Below are positions 11,905 through 25,091 of a DNA stretch of 64,000 nucleotides, piece after piece. The position numbers were made by a program, and so were the translations under genes. Numbering within the stretch: the first letter of the stretch is position 1; each line of letters begins with the position of its first letter. The notes under the pieces were generated by a model that did not search any database, was not told where the DNA came from, and saw nothing but the letters and a program-made list of their open reading frames with translations. The stretch spans positions 7,394,501 to 7,458,500 of the forward strand of contig CANTUQ010000037.1 in NCBI GenBank assembly GCA_947683425.1. The letters run 5' to 3'. The stretch comes from Excoecaria cochinchinensis (lineage: Eukaryota; Streptophyta; Magnoliopsida; Malpighiales; Euphorbiaceae).

Positions 11905-13150
11905 CCTGGCTGTCCTTGAGTTCTGGCTGGCTTAGATGGCAGGGATTGTAGCTTTCCCTCTTTTATCAGTCTCTTCAATACCCACGATAAAGGTTAGCCC
12001 AAATTCGAAAACTGCCTTTGGTTTTCCCCCGTAGCTGACACATCGGCTATCTTCCCAGTCATGTTGCCACTGCTGGAGCCTACTAACTTATTCACCCCCA
12101 GATTGCTATAGCCCTTCTTGGCAAAGGCTTCACTATTCACTTTTCTATCCATGTACTCGTTTTCTGCTTCTATGGCTATGCCCTTCAGAGACTCCTAATC
12201 TTTCAACCCTTTCATTTTAAGTCCTTCTCTCAAGTACGAGCTTGCATTCCTAATGAATAGCCTGATCTGATTTGACGTATCAAGCTTTCTTTTCATCTCC
12301 ATAACTCGATTCCTCCACCGAGTAAGGTAGTCCTTGAAGGACTCACCATACCTCTACTACAAAAGCTCAAGGTCTTCCAGTATTATTTCTATTCTAGTGT
12401 TACAGTCGTATTGCTTCATAAACTCCCCCGTCAGTAGATACCAATCTTCCCTAAACCTCCTATCTAACCCATGGTACCAATCTACTGTCGGACCCATTTG
12501 ACTAAGGCAAAAGTACTCCACCTTTTATTTCTTTGTCAGCCCTGTGCCCTTCATAATTAAGGCATACTGCTTAAAGTGCGTAGAGGGGTCCGAAGTACCG
12601 TCAAATTTTGGCAAATTTAGCATCTTAAACCTCTAGGGCAATAGCTCTTCATCACCCAACTCTATATCTTCAAAGCTGATCCCTTTCCCGGCTGATAGTA
12701 GATGTGTAATCGCTTCAATCTTTTCTTCCATCTTCTTCACCACATCATCCTCTACTTTAGGAACCTTATTTCTCATAGCCTGAGGAACTACTAGTTCATC
12801 TTCCTCCTCCACTATGAAGTCATTTCTTGGATCAGGGATCCTTACCCTTCTCTGCTCCATTGGAGCCGGTGCTCTGGGCTCAACAACTGGTTATTGTACC
12901 ATAGCAGTTGCTATAGGAGTCTACTCCACAATAAGAGGTTCGACTTATCCCACAACATGAGCTACAAGTGGCTGCCCGACATTTGGTGCCATTTGAGCAA
13001 CAATATTTCCCATTATGGCTAACATCCTCCTCTCAAAATCCTCAAGTCTCTTGTCTACGTCCTGTACTATCAAGGCACCGGTTTCTTATGGTAAATTTGC
13101 CATTACGGACCCTAAAGATTGTTCTAAAGAGAATTATGAGCTTTCATCCC
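11905..13150 (-). pseudogene. Ogr-2 gag fragment in inverted orientation
   Basis: Reading leftward, the minus strand gives RIPDPRNDFIVEEEDELV and LLSAGKGISFEDIELGDEELLP (open 12860-12633), then PKFDGTSDPSTHFKQYA (about 12600-12540), then RLIKEGKLQSLPSKPART (about 11975-11920). It stops just before the zinc knuckle found in Ogr-4. These match the Ogr-3 gag (22620-22930) and the Ogr-4 knuckle-proximal region (28756-28830). Stops break the frame, for example LLP-stop at about 12632. It abuts Ogr-1 gag head-on at about 11904. Confidence 0.8.
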
Positions 13151-13955
13151 AATCTGAACCCGATGTAGGCACTAACTCTGGTGATAAACTTCTAATGAGT
13201 CATCCGTTGGATCCCCTAAACCACTCAGATGACTCAATAATGGCTGTAAAAACTCAAAGGGTTAGAATGAAGCATGAATGAAGTGCAATGCGTGGCTGTG
13301 AGTCGTGCAGCATTTACAACCGCATGCGAGCAAGTAAACCCTTCTAACCTTTTAACTCCCGCACACAAGGTCTCTCAAAATGCGCATAATGCATGGCAAA
13401 AAGCCGGCAGCATAATGTCTCTCAGAATGTACATACGTATGAGTTTTGGCCATCATGTATTTAAACACTTTAATCAAATTAAGGTGAACCCACCGGGGCA
13501 TGGAAGCCTTTGATAGAAGACCACTTAATTCATTTGATTTTGTTTAATACATGATGGCTCACATCACAAGCATCGTATTACGGTTCATTTCACCTAGGAG
13601 AAGTATCTATTGCCATTACATGAGTTTTAGTCAAGGTGATGTTACTTTAGGGCTACCCAAGCATGGTCCCTGCCAATGGGTCTAACTCATTACGAGCATA
13701 ACGACCGATCGGGTCTCCATTTAATATACTAAAAGGTACTAGGCTTGGACTGGTGATTATTCTTAGCATTTTCCTACAATAAGTAAAAGTGGGGTCGTGT
13801 TTTAGGAATGCATCGAGGTAGAATAAGGGTACAAACTAGCATAATTCTAAGGCTCTAAAACAATGCAATGCAATTTTTGAAAAGAGATAGAATTTTAGGC
13901 TTCAAAAACTCAATTATATATTTTAACCAAGACACTTTTAGAGCAAAGTCATAAA
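13151..13955 (-). other. Ogr-2 leader (minus strand)
   Basis: Reverse complement of the conserved Ogre-like leader: the block TGGCAGGGACCATGCTTGGG is seen inverted near 13655-13675. No protein is supported here; short plus-strand frames (12968-13513) are shadows of gag and leader. Confidence 0.7.
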
Positions 13956-13974
13956 GTCCTCAGTGGAGTCGCCA
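13956..13974 (-). other. Primer binding site of Ogr-2 (minus strand)
   Basis: The minus strand reads TGGCGACTCCACTGAGGAC, one base after the LTR end GTCACA (13981-13976). One change from the Ogr-4 site. Confidence 0.85.
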
Positions 13975-13975
13975 C

Positions 13976-15220
13976 TGTGACGCGCGCCGAACCGGGAAGG
14001 CCCTCTTAAGGCGCCCGCTTTTAGAGCTTGAGGGATTGGTTTGCGTTATTTGATCTTAGGTAACATGAAACATTTTGGAATCCTCTCTCAATAGAACATT
14101 GGGGAAGTTCATCTAGCCTTATGAAACTTTTAGGCACCTTTGAGGTAATTTGGAGTCACCGCCCAATTTACAAGAAATTGGGAAAGGTCATCTAACCTCT
14201 ACGGTCTAAACCAAAAAAGGTGTTCGGAACTCCACTCTTATTTATGTCTTGGTTAATTATAAATGAGTTTTTAGATTTGAAAATTCCATCTCTCTTTTCA
14301 CATGAGTTGTGCAATTTATTAAAAGCGCATTTCAAATATCAAGAAAACGATAAATGAAAGCAGTAAATAAAACAGTAAATAAAGCGGTAAATAAAGCAGT
14401 AAACACACAACATGCCATTTACAAAGGAGAAATTGGAAAAAATACAATCCTCAACTGAAAGGAAAGCTAGGCAAAATGGAAGTTGGGACAGAATACAATC
14501 CCTAATTGAAAGAAAAGGTAAATAAAATTACTCCAAAAATAATTAATTACAAGGGCCCACAAGATATATAACATAAATCTAAACAATCAAAGAAAATTAA
14601 ATAAAAGAGGATACATACATAAATCGGGATATTTATTCGGTTTAAGAACATTGGTTCCTTCATGCTCATTTAAAGAGGGATCTAAAAGTCATTTCAGCGA
14701 TTGACCTGAAAACCGAGATAACTGATCCCATTTTTAGAAAAGTTTAACTTTTCGTTTTAAACTCATGACATTTTTACATTTCATGACTAAAATCAAAAAT
14801 ATTGGTCCCAATTTATTAACAAAAATCCCAATTTAGTTATAAAAATATTTTTGTGATTTTTTATCTTATACGCGTATAAAATAAAAATACTTTACTTATA
14901 AGCAAATACAATCATGCAAATAAAGGGTTGGAAAAGTCTCACCCAAGCAGTGTAGTTTCCCACGCGTTGTGACCTTTTAACTTGGTCACGAAAACGCTCA
15001 AACAAGCAAACACGACATTTCAACCCCAAACAAGAAAAAAACAACAATAAAAATATTAGTGATAATCCTAAAATTAACCACATAAACATAAAAATAAAAA
15101 AAAATATAAGACATGGTCGACATGCACGTAGAGAATAAAATGAACTACATTGAACACATTAAGCTTAATACACAGGCAACTAATATGCAAGAGAATTAAA
15201 AACTAACCATGCGAAAATAC

Positions 15221-15264
<44 letters not shown>

Positions 15265-15425
15265 TGACAATGACAATGATCACAATAAAATAACAATAAT
15301 AATAGAAGAAAACAATAAAATAATGACAGCAGTATAACATCATTAATAACAATAATATTAATAATGACCGCAATAAAATAGTGACAACGGTAGTGATAAT
15401 AATAATAGTAATAATGATAATAATG

Positions 15426-15492
<67 letters not shown>

Positions 15493-16390
15493 AATAAAAA
15501 TACCATTAATAAATAATAATAATGGTGATGATAATGATAACAGTGATAATGATGATGTTAATAATGACAATAAGAATAGGAAATACTAATAGCAATAATG
15601 TTAGCAATAAACCAATGAAACTAGGTGAGGGAAAATAATGAAGATGAATAAACATATAGTAAGTAAAAAAGAAAACATTAGCATTTGAACATAGAAGAAA
15701 CCTCACGAAAGCCATACAAAATAAATCTCAAACCCAACAAAAAAGAAAACATGCATTCATTAAACCATCATTCATGCATTAATCAAAACCATAACAAAAA
15801 ATAAAATAAAATGTGTTGATGAAAAATGAGTTTAGGAATCTTTACCCTCAGAATTTATAGAGTGGAGAAATGATGTCTTAATCTATCTCTCTCGTCAAGT
15901 TTTGCAATGATAAACACTAAAAATATTCAAGAAAAACTCAAGTTTTCAACATAAAAAAACTCAAGAAAGCAAAACCAAAAAAAGGTTTTGATGGGATGCC
16001 CAAGCTGAGGAAATTAGTTTTCCTTACTCAAGTCAATCACAGAACAAAAAGCCTTTTTTTTTAAGAATCAAATCTCAATTTCTTTTAGAAATCCCCTTCA
16101 CCTTTTTTGCTCCTTTGTCTCTCTTCTATCTCTAAAGTCTTCTCTTTTCAAATGAAGACAATTTCTTGCTCTTATTTTCCTTGCTCTCCCAGAAGGGAAA
16201 GGACAAAAGCCCCTTTCCTAAACCTATTTTTCCAAAAATCACCAAAACATGAAAAAATTAGATTTTACAGTCCCAAAAAATAGTTTTTTCGCAAGCGGGA
16301 AAGGGACAGGGAAAGGCTGCCCGTACACTGGTGGCCGCACCTCACACTTGCGAGGTACGGCCTCGCAGAAGGCCATGAGGTAACTCTTGA
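13976..16390 (-). repeat. Ogr-2 LTR (minus strand), truncated at its 5' end
   Basis: On the minus strand the LTR end CGCGCGTCACA is at 13985-13976. The inverted ~105-bp repeats follow (about 14040-14260), then AT-rich sequence with (AAT)n runs (about 15220-15260 and 15429-15465), and a GC-rich block at about 16310-16385. It is closest to the Ogr-3 LTR subtype. The expected ~250 bp carrying TGTAGACACC are absent, and sequence of another kind starts at about 16390. Tyr- and Leu-rich frames here come from the AAT runs. Confidence 0.75.
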
Positions 16391-18626
16391 ATCATCATAT
16401 CCCCCACTCATTTGCCGAAACTTGACTGATCAGTGGATGGAAAAACAAAGGATAACTGAAAGGGAAAGTTTTTCTTTCCAAATTACGTGGAACCAATCGA
16501 GCATTGACTCCACACAGGAGAAAGCCGTAAAGGTCACCTCTCCTCTAGACACCAAGAGGAATGGAATAGACATTGCGGGACATGCTTTACTTGAAGAAGT
16601 CGATAAGATATCATTCCAAGCTAATACAAAAGTAATCACGCTCGTTCCAAGCTAAAATGGAACGAGTTGGCTACATGCTGGAGGAAAGCTTCTCGAATAA
16701 AGATCTAGGAGTGAAAGGAATATCCGTCTCGCTCACAGTGAAAGCAATTCTCTAGAAGAATTAAAGCAGAGCAACCCATATGGGAAAGGAAAACTCCTAA
16801 AGGGAAGGGAAATCTTCGATTAGGGCTCACCTATTCCAAAAGCTTCCAAGAAAACAAGGGTAAAAGAAGAGAGAGATCTTTAACCTTAACATAAACCAAA
16901 AAATGACACACAATTGGGATCGAGGGCACACTGACAAGGGAAAAAAAAAGGTACTCATTAATTATAGTACATTCTAATTGTAATATCACATTTTAATTAA
17001 CTTTAAAATGTCAAATTATTGGCATATCTTAATAATACTCCCAAATTGAATGGAAAATTGCGTTGTTTTGTGGAATGAGTGATGAATGCTTCCTCAAAAT
17101 CCACTTTAGATAAGTCATTGACTCCTGAAATATGGAAACACAAAATATTGTGCCAAGTTCCCAAGGTTACATGCCAAGGCAAAGAGGCTTTGTATTCCAA
17201 TCGAAATGATCATGTACATACAAGTTACAAGCCACATTTAAACAAGAAACTATTCATTTTAGATAAGTCAAATAGGCTCCTGAAAGATAGAAGCATTACA
17301 AAAGGCATAAAACTTCCTTTTATCATTTCAGAGAAGACTCTTGAAAATCGAAATTAACAATCATATCTGATCGGATAAATCAAGATGCACGGTCATTTGA
17401 TAGAACTCCTGAGTCAATAATATCGTAGAAACTTGCAACCTCGAAATTCTCGAAGATGTCAATAGTTTTTAATGTGGTATTCCGATCGAAATGACCATGA
17501 ACATACCAAGTGTGAATAGATCACAATTACCCAATCGGATCCCCCTTTAGAGATTATTAAATGACTATCTGAGTTAACCAAGGTTTAAGGCCTTAAGTGT
17601 TCCTGAGGTACCACGTGTAAGCATTTAATGCAATATTCCGAACGAAATGATCACAAACATACAAGTTGCAAACTTCTCAAGCATTTGCAAAATGAGTTCA
17701 AACTAACCAATTGCATTACTTGACGATCCCAATTGGAAAAAATTTTGACTCTGAAGGATGAAATTATCTAAAAAATCGAACTAACCATTCGAAATACTCG
17801 AATGAAAAGAAGGGAAAATTCCAAGTTCCCAAAACCACTCTATAGTATTCCAGCTAGAAACAATCATAAAACATATGATTATGATTATCCGATCGAATTG
17901 ATTGCCTACTTAAGCAATTTAATCATTTCTAATTCAATTTCAGAAATCACTTGATGATTATCTATTTTAATTATATCGATCAAGTCTATCCAATCGGACT
18001 CATTAAATTTTAGAAGTTGTATAAACATAAAAAGCAAAAAGAAAAACTTCTAATTTATTGCAATGCAATAAACAAAAAAGAACAAGAAGATGGATTAGAA
18101 GTAGGGAACTTTATTAAAACCTTCAAATACATAAATTACATTGGTTAAAAAAATTCCCATATAGTCTTCTTTAAAGCAGGATGGAACACTGAGAAGCATT
18201 TCTCGCTGGACTCATGCAGTGCTGCAACCCTCTTCCCCTTCAGTTCTAAACCACCATCTTCTCCAAAGTTCGATGTAAAAAAATAGAAAATGGAGAAGAA
18301 AATACAAACTCCTAGCCATTCACCACTCACTACCATAGCTCCAAGTTGCAACCTCCCAAGACTTTAGAGTGAGTGCAAAATAAAAAGCTGAAAGGGAAAT
18401 TGAGAAAATGAAGGAAAGAATCATCTGTTCGTTTTCTTAAATAGTGAAAGTCCGATGTGCAAAGAGGTCAAAAAATCTTGAGATGTTTAAACAATTCTAT
18501 CTTAAGGAATTACAGAAAAAGGAAAGAAACATAGGCTCAAAAAAAATGAGGAGAATTCACCTATTTATAGCGAACTCCAGGAATCTTATCCCATAAGCCA
18601 AGCCTTTAATGCATACGATGACATGG
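16391..18626 (+). mobile_element. Tat-C: 3' noncoding tail of an old Tat element, with degenerate tandem repeats
   Basis: No gene is supported. Between about 17040 and 17960 degenerate repeats recur, for example GTATTCCNATCGAAATGA at 17191, 17477 and 17633, with GATAAGTCA..CTCCTGAAA blocks between them. The region 18040-18626 is a diverged direct copy of 45340-45910 (shared: a TTAGAAGT..TTTATTAA block, GAAAATGGAGAAG, CACCTATTTATA). The tail is cut at CATGG (18622-18626) by Ogr-3 and resumes at 44352. The Tat assignment comes from the CGATCGGA-rich composition and the Tat-like LTR at 46118. The 77-codon frame at 16422-16655 has no recognisable domain. Confidence 0.5.
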
Positions 18627-21448
18627 TGTAGACACCGGGTCCCGATAAGGTCCAAGATTAGGATTATCCAATAATGAAAATAAATACTAATTTATAAGCA
18701 AGAAAATAGGAATTGATCATCTTTTTATCAAATTCTTTTATTTGTTTCAAAATGTTTTTAAAATTTTTATCTTTATTTTTATTTTTCTTTTTATTTTTTA
18801 TTTTTATTTGTATCTTTACTTTTATCTTTATTGGTATTTTTTAATTTTATCTTCTGAAAAAAAAATTAAAAAAAAAAAAATCGACAGCCGCAGGAGCTGC
18901 CTGCGCGCACGGGCACACCGCGTGCACTAGGCACACACCTCCCCTCACCCGATCCTCGCCTGTCTCGCCCAGTTCCACCCGATTTCGCCGAAAATTGATT
19001 TTTTGACATTTTTTGGGTAAAAAATAATTTTTTTTATGGGGTTTTTCGGGATTTTGTTGAATTTTGACAAATGTTAGTCAAATTTTGTGGGTGTTAAAAG
19101 CCAAAAAATAAAAAAAAATAAAAAAAATATTAATTGTAAAAATTTGACTTTTAGGATTTATTTTTGAATTTTTTTTGAAATTGGGGAATGTTTACCTTTG
19201 AAAAAATCTAGAGGAGGACTTGATTGGTGGAGGGATGAAGTTTTAACGGGAGAATTCTTCATTTTTGAGAGAGGAAGAAAGGATGGATTTTTTTTTGCTA
19301 AAAAAATTTTTCTTAGAGAATTGATTTTTTTCTAAGGGATTTTTGAGAGAGAAAGAAAGAAAAAAAGGTGTTCTTGAGAAAGAAATAATACAACTTATTT
19401 TCTTTAGAGATTAAAAAAATTCTTCTTGAAATTTCTTTCTTGTTGTTCTTAAGATCAAAAATTCTCTTCTTTGATTTCTTCATTTCTTTACTTAGATCTA
19501 AATATTTTCTTCTTTGATTTTATTTTAAGTTTTCATAAATCTAAAAATATTTGTTAAAATTGGATTAACTTGAAAAAGGAAAATTAATTTTCTTAACTTG
19601 GGTTTTCTCATCAAATTAAAATAACAAATACAAAAAATATCACTTTTAATTTTTTGTGTTCTTGAGTTTTTTTGAGATAAAAATTTAAGATTTTTTTTGA
19701 ATATTTTCGAGTTTATTCTTGAATTTTGATAAGGAGAATAGATCGAGACATATTCCTTACACATTATATATTCTGTGGGTAAAAATTTTTGGATCCATTT
19801 TTTCTATCTCATTTCATTTTATGTATGTTAGTTTATTTATTTTTTCTTGCATTGATGAATATGTGTTTTTAAGTTGAGATTTATTTTTTTAACATAAGTT
19901 TTCAATCTTTATTTTGTTTTTGGTATGATAATGGATAAATATATATTATTTTAGGTTTGAAAAATTGGATTTATTTATTTCCTCTTTGTTGGGTATGATT
20001 TTTGTGGTAATCATTTTTAAGTTTGAATATTATTTTCTATTACATTTTTATTTACTTTCCTCTTATTTATTTTTTTAATTTCATTGTATTATTATTATAT
20101 TATTTTTGTTGTTGTTGTTATTAGTATTATTATTACTATTATTATTTTCATTATTGTCATTATATTTCGCATGGTGTTATTTTATGATTTAGTTATTATT
20201 ATTATTATTACCATACTTTGCATGATTTTTTAATTATTATTTTTTATGTGTGATGTTTGTATATTAAATTAAGGTGTTTAATTTAACTTATTTTATATTC
20301 TATTGGTGTATTAATTTTATATTAGATTTCCTTTACTTTTATTTTTAATTGATTTTGAAATTCTTGCTAATATTTTTTTATTGTTGTTCTTTTTATTGGG
20401 GCTAAAAATATCGTGCTTATTTTTTGAGTATCGCCGTGACCAAACGAAGGGTCACGATGCGTAGGAATTTACATCACTTGGGTGAGACTTTCCCTATCTC
20501 TATTTATATAATTGTATTTGTTTGTAAATAAAATAGTTTATTTTATACGCGTGTCAAATAAAAAATTACAAAAATATTTTGTACGAAAAAATTGGGATTT
20601 TTATTAATAAATTGGGACCAATGTCCTATATTTTAGCCACGAAATGCAAAAATATCGCGGACTAAAACGAATGGTTGATTTTATTAAAAATGGAATCACT
20701 CATTCCGATTTTCACGACAAATAATAAAAATAACTCTTCGATCCATTTTTAAGTGAGCATGAAGGAATCAATGATTTTATACCGAATAAATATCCCGATT
20801 TATGTATGTTACCCTTTTGATTGATTTTGTGTGATTGTTTAATTTTATATCTTATGGGCCATTGTAATTAATTATTTTTGGGGTAATTTTATTTTCTTTC
20901 ACTTGGGGATTGTATTCTGTCTCGATTTTCATTTTTAATCTTATTCAGCTTTTCTTTCATTTGGGGGATTATATTTGTCCCAATTTCTTTTTTGTAAATG
21001 GCGTGGCTTTATGTGTTTACCGTTTTATTTACCGTTTTATTTATCGCTTTATTTATAACTTTCTTTTACCGTTTTCTCAATGCTTGAAGTGCACCTTAAA
21101 TAAAATGCATCGAATCGCATGAGGAGAGAGATGAAATTTCATAATATAAAAACTCCCTTATATTTAATCAAGGCATAAATAAGAGTGAAGTTCCGAACAC
21201 CTTTTCTGGTTTAGACCGTAGAGGTTAGATGACCTTTTCCAATTTCTTGTAAATTGGGTGGCGACTCCAAAATACCTCAAAGGTACCTAAAGGTTTCATG
21301 GGACTAGATGAACTTTCCAATATTCTATTGGGTAAGGAATTCCAAAATGTCTCATGTTGCCCAAGATCAAAAGACGCGAACCAATCCCTCGAGCCCTAAA
21401 AGCGGGTCTCGCATACGAGGGCTTTTGCTAGATTCGGCGCGCGTCACA
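18627..21448 (+). repeat. 5' LTR of Ogr-3 (2822 bp)
   Basis: TGTAGACACCGGGTCCCG at the start and GCGCGCGTCACA at the end. GC-rich block at about 18880-18965, short ATT runs at about 20080-20210, tandem repeats at about 21180-21400, and TGGCGACTCCA inside the LTR at 21259-21269. Pairs with 41469-44346. Confidence 0.9.
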
Positions 21449-21449
21449 G

Positions 21450-21468
21450 TGGCGACTCCACTGGAGAC
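21450..21468 (+). other. Primer binding site of Ogr-3
   Basis: TGGCGACTCCACTGGAGAC, one base after the LTR; one change from the Ogr-4 site. Confidence 0.85.
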
Positions 21469-22109
21469 TTTGTGACTTTGCTCCGAAAGTACCTTGGTTA
21501 AAATATAATTGAGTTTTTAAAACCTAAAATTTCATCTTTTTTCAAAATTGCATTGCATTTCATTAGAGCCTTAGAACTATGCTAGTTTGGTCCCTTATCT
21601 TACCCCGGTTAATTCCTGAAACACGACCCTATGTTCACTCAATGTAGGAAAGTGTTAAAGATAATCACCAGCATAAGTCTCGTACCATCATGGTATATTA
21701 AATGGAGACCCGATAGGTCATTATGCTCATGATGAACTAGACCCATTGGCAGGTACCATGCTTGGGTAGCCCTAAAGTATCGTCACCCTTGACCAAAGTT
21801 CATGTAATGGCAATAGATACTTCCCGTAGGTGAAATGTACCTTAATACGATACTTGCTATGTGAGCCATTATACATTGAACAAAATCAACCAAATTAAAT
21901 GGTCTTATATTAAAAGCTTCCATGCCCCGTGGGCCCATCTTAATATGGTTGAAATGTTTAAATACATAAAGGTCAAAATTCATACGTATGCGCATTAATT
22001 AAGAGATGTTATGTTGTCGATTTTTCGCTGAGTACTATACGCATCCATTGGGTTCCATGTTAACCCATAGATCAAGCCCACCTAGAAAAGAGACCGCATT
22101 ACCTCGTGT
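21469..22109 (+). other. Ogr-3 leader
   Basis: About 640 bp of noncoding leader shared in order with Ogr-1, Ogr-2 and Ogr-4, including the CACGACCCTATGTTCACTCA and CCATTGGCAGG.ACCATGC blocks. No gene seen. Confidence 0.7.
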
Positions 22110-23910
22110 GTGGGAGTAATAAGGTTGGAAGGATCTACGTACTGCATAACACACGATCATGCATTGTACATGTCATTCATGTATCATTCTAATAATGTAA
22201 ATCTTTTAGCCATTATAGATTCATCTAAGTGGACTAGAGGTTCCACCGGTCGGCTAGTAAGGATAAATCTACTCTTTAAGTTACCAGAATTAGTGTCTGA
22301 CTGGGATTTTGAGTCACTCTCATCGATCAATGAATCATCTCTAGAATCATCGATAGCAGAAGAGATCGGAGCTTTGACCACTCAAGACCTTGCTAGGAGA
22401 CTAGAGAACTTTGAACAGAGGATGTTAGATATGATGGGCGCCATGGCTGACAGGATTGCTCATCCCCCTACTCCACAAGCACCTATTGCTCCACAACTAC
22501 CTGTCGCTCCACAACCACCAGCAGTCCCTCCTCGGGAGCAAGTTGAACCACCTGCTGGCGAGGAGGCTCCCCTCATTAGTAATACTGCCCGTCAACCTAT
22601 CAATGAGTGCAGAGCTGCTGAGCCTATTGAGCCAAGAAGGGAAAGGATCCCCAATCCCAATGAGGATTTCGTGATGAACGAGGAAGATGAAGAGGTAATA
22701 GCATCTCAAGTTGTGAGGGCCAAAGCACCCAGAGTAGAAGATGAGGCAATAAGAGGGATGAGACAGCAAATTGAGACGATCACCCGCATGTTATCAGCTG
22801 GAAAGGTGGTCAACCCTGAAGATAGAGATTTGGGGGATGAAGAGCTGCTACCCCAAAGGTTTAAGATGCCTGAGCTGTCGAAGTTCGATGGTACTTCGGA
22901 CCCATCTGCACACATCAAGCAGTATACCCTAGTGATGAAAGGCACAGGGTTGAGCAAGAAGCAGAAGGTAGAATATTTATGCCTCAATCCGGTGGGTCCG
23001 GCAGTAAACTGGCATCACAGGTTGGACAGGAGGTCCAAGGAGGATTAAGACTTTTAACTGAAGAATTTATGAGGCAATACGACTGCAGCACCAGAATGGA
23101 GGTCACCTTAAAAGACCTCGAGCTCTTACAACAAAGGAGTGATGAGTCATTCCATGAATACCTTACTAGATAGAGGAATAGGGTTATGGAGATGAAATGA
23201 AAGCCTGACACTGCTGACCAGATCAGGTTATTTATCAGGAACTCCTGCCCTTACTTGAGGGACTTGGTTAGCTTTAAGGGGCCCAGAGATTGGGAGTCAC
23301 TTAAAGACATTGCTGTAGAGACTGAAGTGGCTTACCGAGCAAAGAAAGTAACCCAAAATAACTTTGCTGGGAAAGGTTATGGGAACCAGTCAGGGTATAA
23401 ATCAGGTGGTGCCGGAAGCAGTAATAACAGAAATGGTAAGACGGCCGAGGTTTTAGCTACCGAGGTTAAATAGGGTCAGAGGTACTACTCTAACTTAGGC
23501 CGCTCTCTTTCCTGTGTACTGGAGAGACTGATGAAGGAGGGCAAGCTACAACTTTTGACGCTTAGGCTAGCCATGAATCAGGGACAGTCAGGGCACAAAG
23601 GTGATTAGTACTGCGCCTACCATCAGTACACTAGGTACCTGACAGATTATTGCCGGAATTTAAGGAACAAGATCCAAGATCTTATCGACTCCAAACAAAT
23701 CACGGATCCTGAAAAGAGAGAGAAAAAAAGGCAAGTTATAGTGCAGTTCCCCCACCATTTACATGATCAGGTCTGGTCTACCCGAGTGGCATATTTTCCA
23801 AGAGCTGTAAGAAGATAAACACGTCACTGTCACCCCTCAGGAGATGATTGAAGAAGGGATCCCCGTGGCGATGGTAGATTGTTAATCCACTAGTGAGAGT
23901 GGAGAAGAAC
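22110..23910 (+). pseudogene. Ogr-3 gag, frameshifted and truncated
   Basis: An open frame to 23048 contains SIAEEIGALTTQDLARRLE, a proline-rich linker, RIPNPNEDFVMNEEDEE, then KMPELSKFDGTSDPSAH, the N-terminal part of the retrotransposon gag domain. The first true ATG in this frame is near 22168. A frameshift near 23045 is followed by MRQYDCSTRMEVTLKDLELL and SFHEYLTR, a TAG (about 23171), DQIRLFIRNSCP, and a degraded knuckle (about 23608-23660). Gag would form the particle that packages element RNA. Similarity to Ogr-4 ends at about 23910 (CACTAGTGAGAGTGGAGA). No pol follows. Nonfunctional. Confidence 0.85.
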
Positions 23911-23972
23911 ATTATTTTTTTTTTAGATTCTTTGTGCCTTTTTATTCCAAGAACTTCTTATAACAATGTTGG
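23911..23972. other. 62-bp segment of unknown origin between Ogr-3 gag and Ogr-4
   Basis: A T-rich segment ending ACAATGTTGG replaces the sequence expected from the Ogr-4 alignment. It may be filler at a deletion junction. The 5 bases before Ogr-4 (GTTGG) have no partner downstream. Confidence 0.5.
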
Positions 23973-25036
23973 TGTAGACACCGGGTCCCTAGTAGCCTTG
24001 ATCAGGATTACCCAATGATGAAATTAAGTGTGCCGATTTATAGGCAAAAATAATGAAAGTTGGAAGTGATAATTTCATTGTCGTTTTGATTTGTTAGGAA
24101 TAAATAAAAATGTATTTTAAAAATATTTTAAAAAATTATTTTGGGGTAGAAAAAGTGAGTTTTTAATTTTTTGTGTTTTACAGAAAATTTGAAAAAAAAA
24201 ATCGCGCGAATGTCGAGCTGCAGCAGCAATGGGCGCGCGCCGCAGCGCCCCGGCATACAGGCGGAACGCGCCCGGGGCCCGTTCGCCTGCTCGTTGGGCG
24301 ACGCGCAGCACCTAGCGAGCGCGGACTATGCGCGAGCGACGGCCTGCCCGTCGCGCGCGCAGCTGGTCGTGCCGACGAGTATCGCTCACCCCTGTGCGCC
24401 CGATTTCGTCCCCGACAGCCTTTTTGGCCATTTTGGCCCTTTTCTTCTTCATTTTTTTCATAGAATTCATGCTAAACCCTTTAAAATTCCAAACCGTTCA
24501 AATTCAACATTTTTTGTGTTTATTGGAATTAAATCAATTTAATTTCTTAATTAAAAAATTCTGAATTTTGAGGGAGGAATAAAAGGAATTTTAGAGAGAG
24601 AATTAAGGGGGATTTTCTTTAGAAAATTATTTTCTTCTTCTTTCTTCTCTCAAAAAACAAATTCTCTCAAGTTTCTAAAGGATTTTTCCAAAATAATTCT
24701 TAAGGCAAAAGAATAAAATTTGTTCTTGGAAATTTTCTTCTTTTCATTGAACAATTTTTTACTTTGAAACAAATAAATCAATTATTTGTTTTTGAGTAAA
24801 AATTCATTTATTCTTACAATCAAGACAAGGAATTGGATCTCACTTTCATTTCATCAAACTAAATTTTGAGGGTAAGTATTTTTTGCTCAATTTTTTATTT
24901 AATTTTAAATTTAATTTTTGTTTACAATTAATTAGCTAACATGTAAATTCTCTTAGATTTTTTTTTTCTATGTAAATTCTTTTAGATCTACTATTTTTTT
25001 TACTTCTCATTTCTTGTGTTCTTATTTAATTGTTCA

Positions 25037-25091
<55 letters not shown>

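Noticed and set aside
15180..15715. Cys/Tyr- and Leu-rich minus-strand frames
   Set aside because: They derive from AAT/AAC microsatellites in the Ogr-2 LTR.
16422..16655. 77-codon plus-strand frame in Tat-C
   Set aside because: No domain, no homologue at the matching place in Tat-B or Tat-D, and an overlapping frame of similar length on the other strand.
24117..24564. Ala/Arg-rich frames on both strands (also 35994-36331, 41566-41865)
   Set aside because: They fall in the GC-rich block of Ogre-like LTRs and are not conserved between copies as protein.
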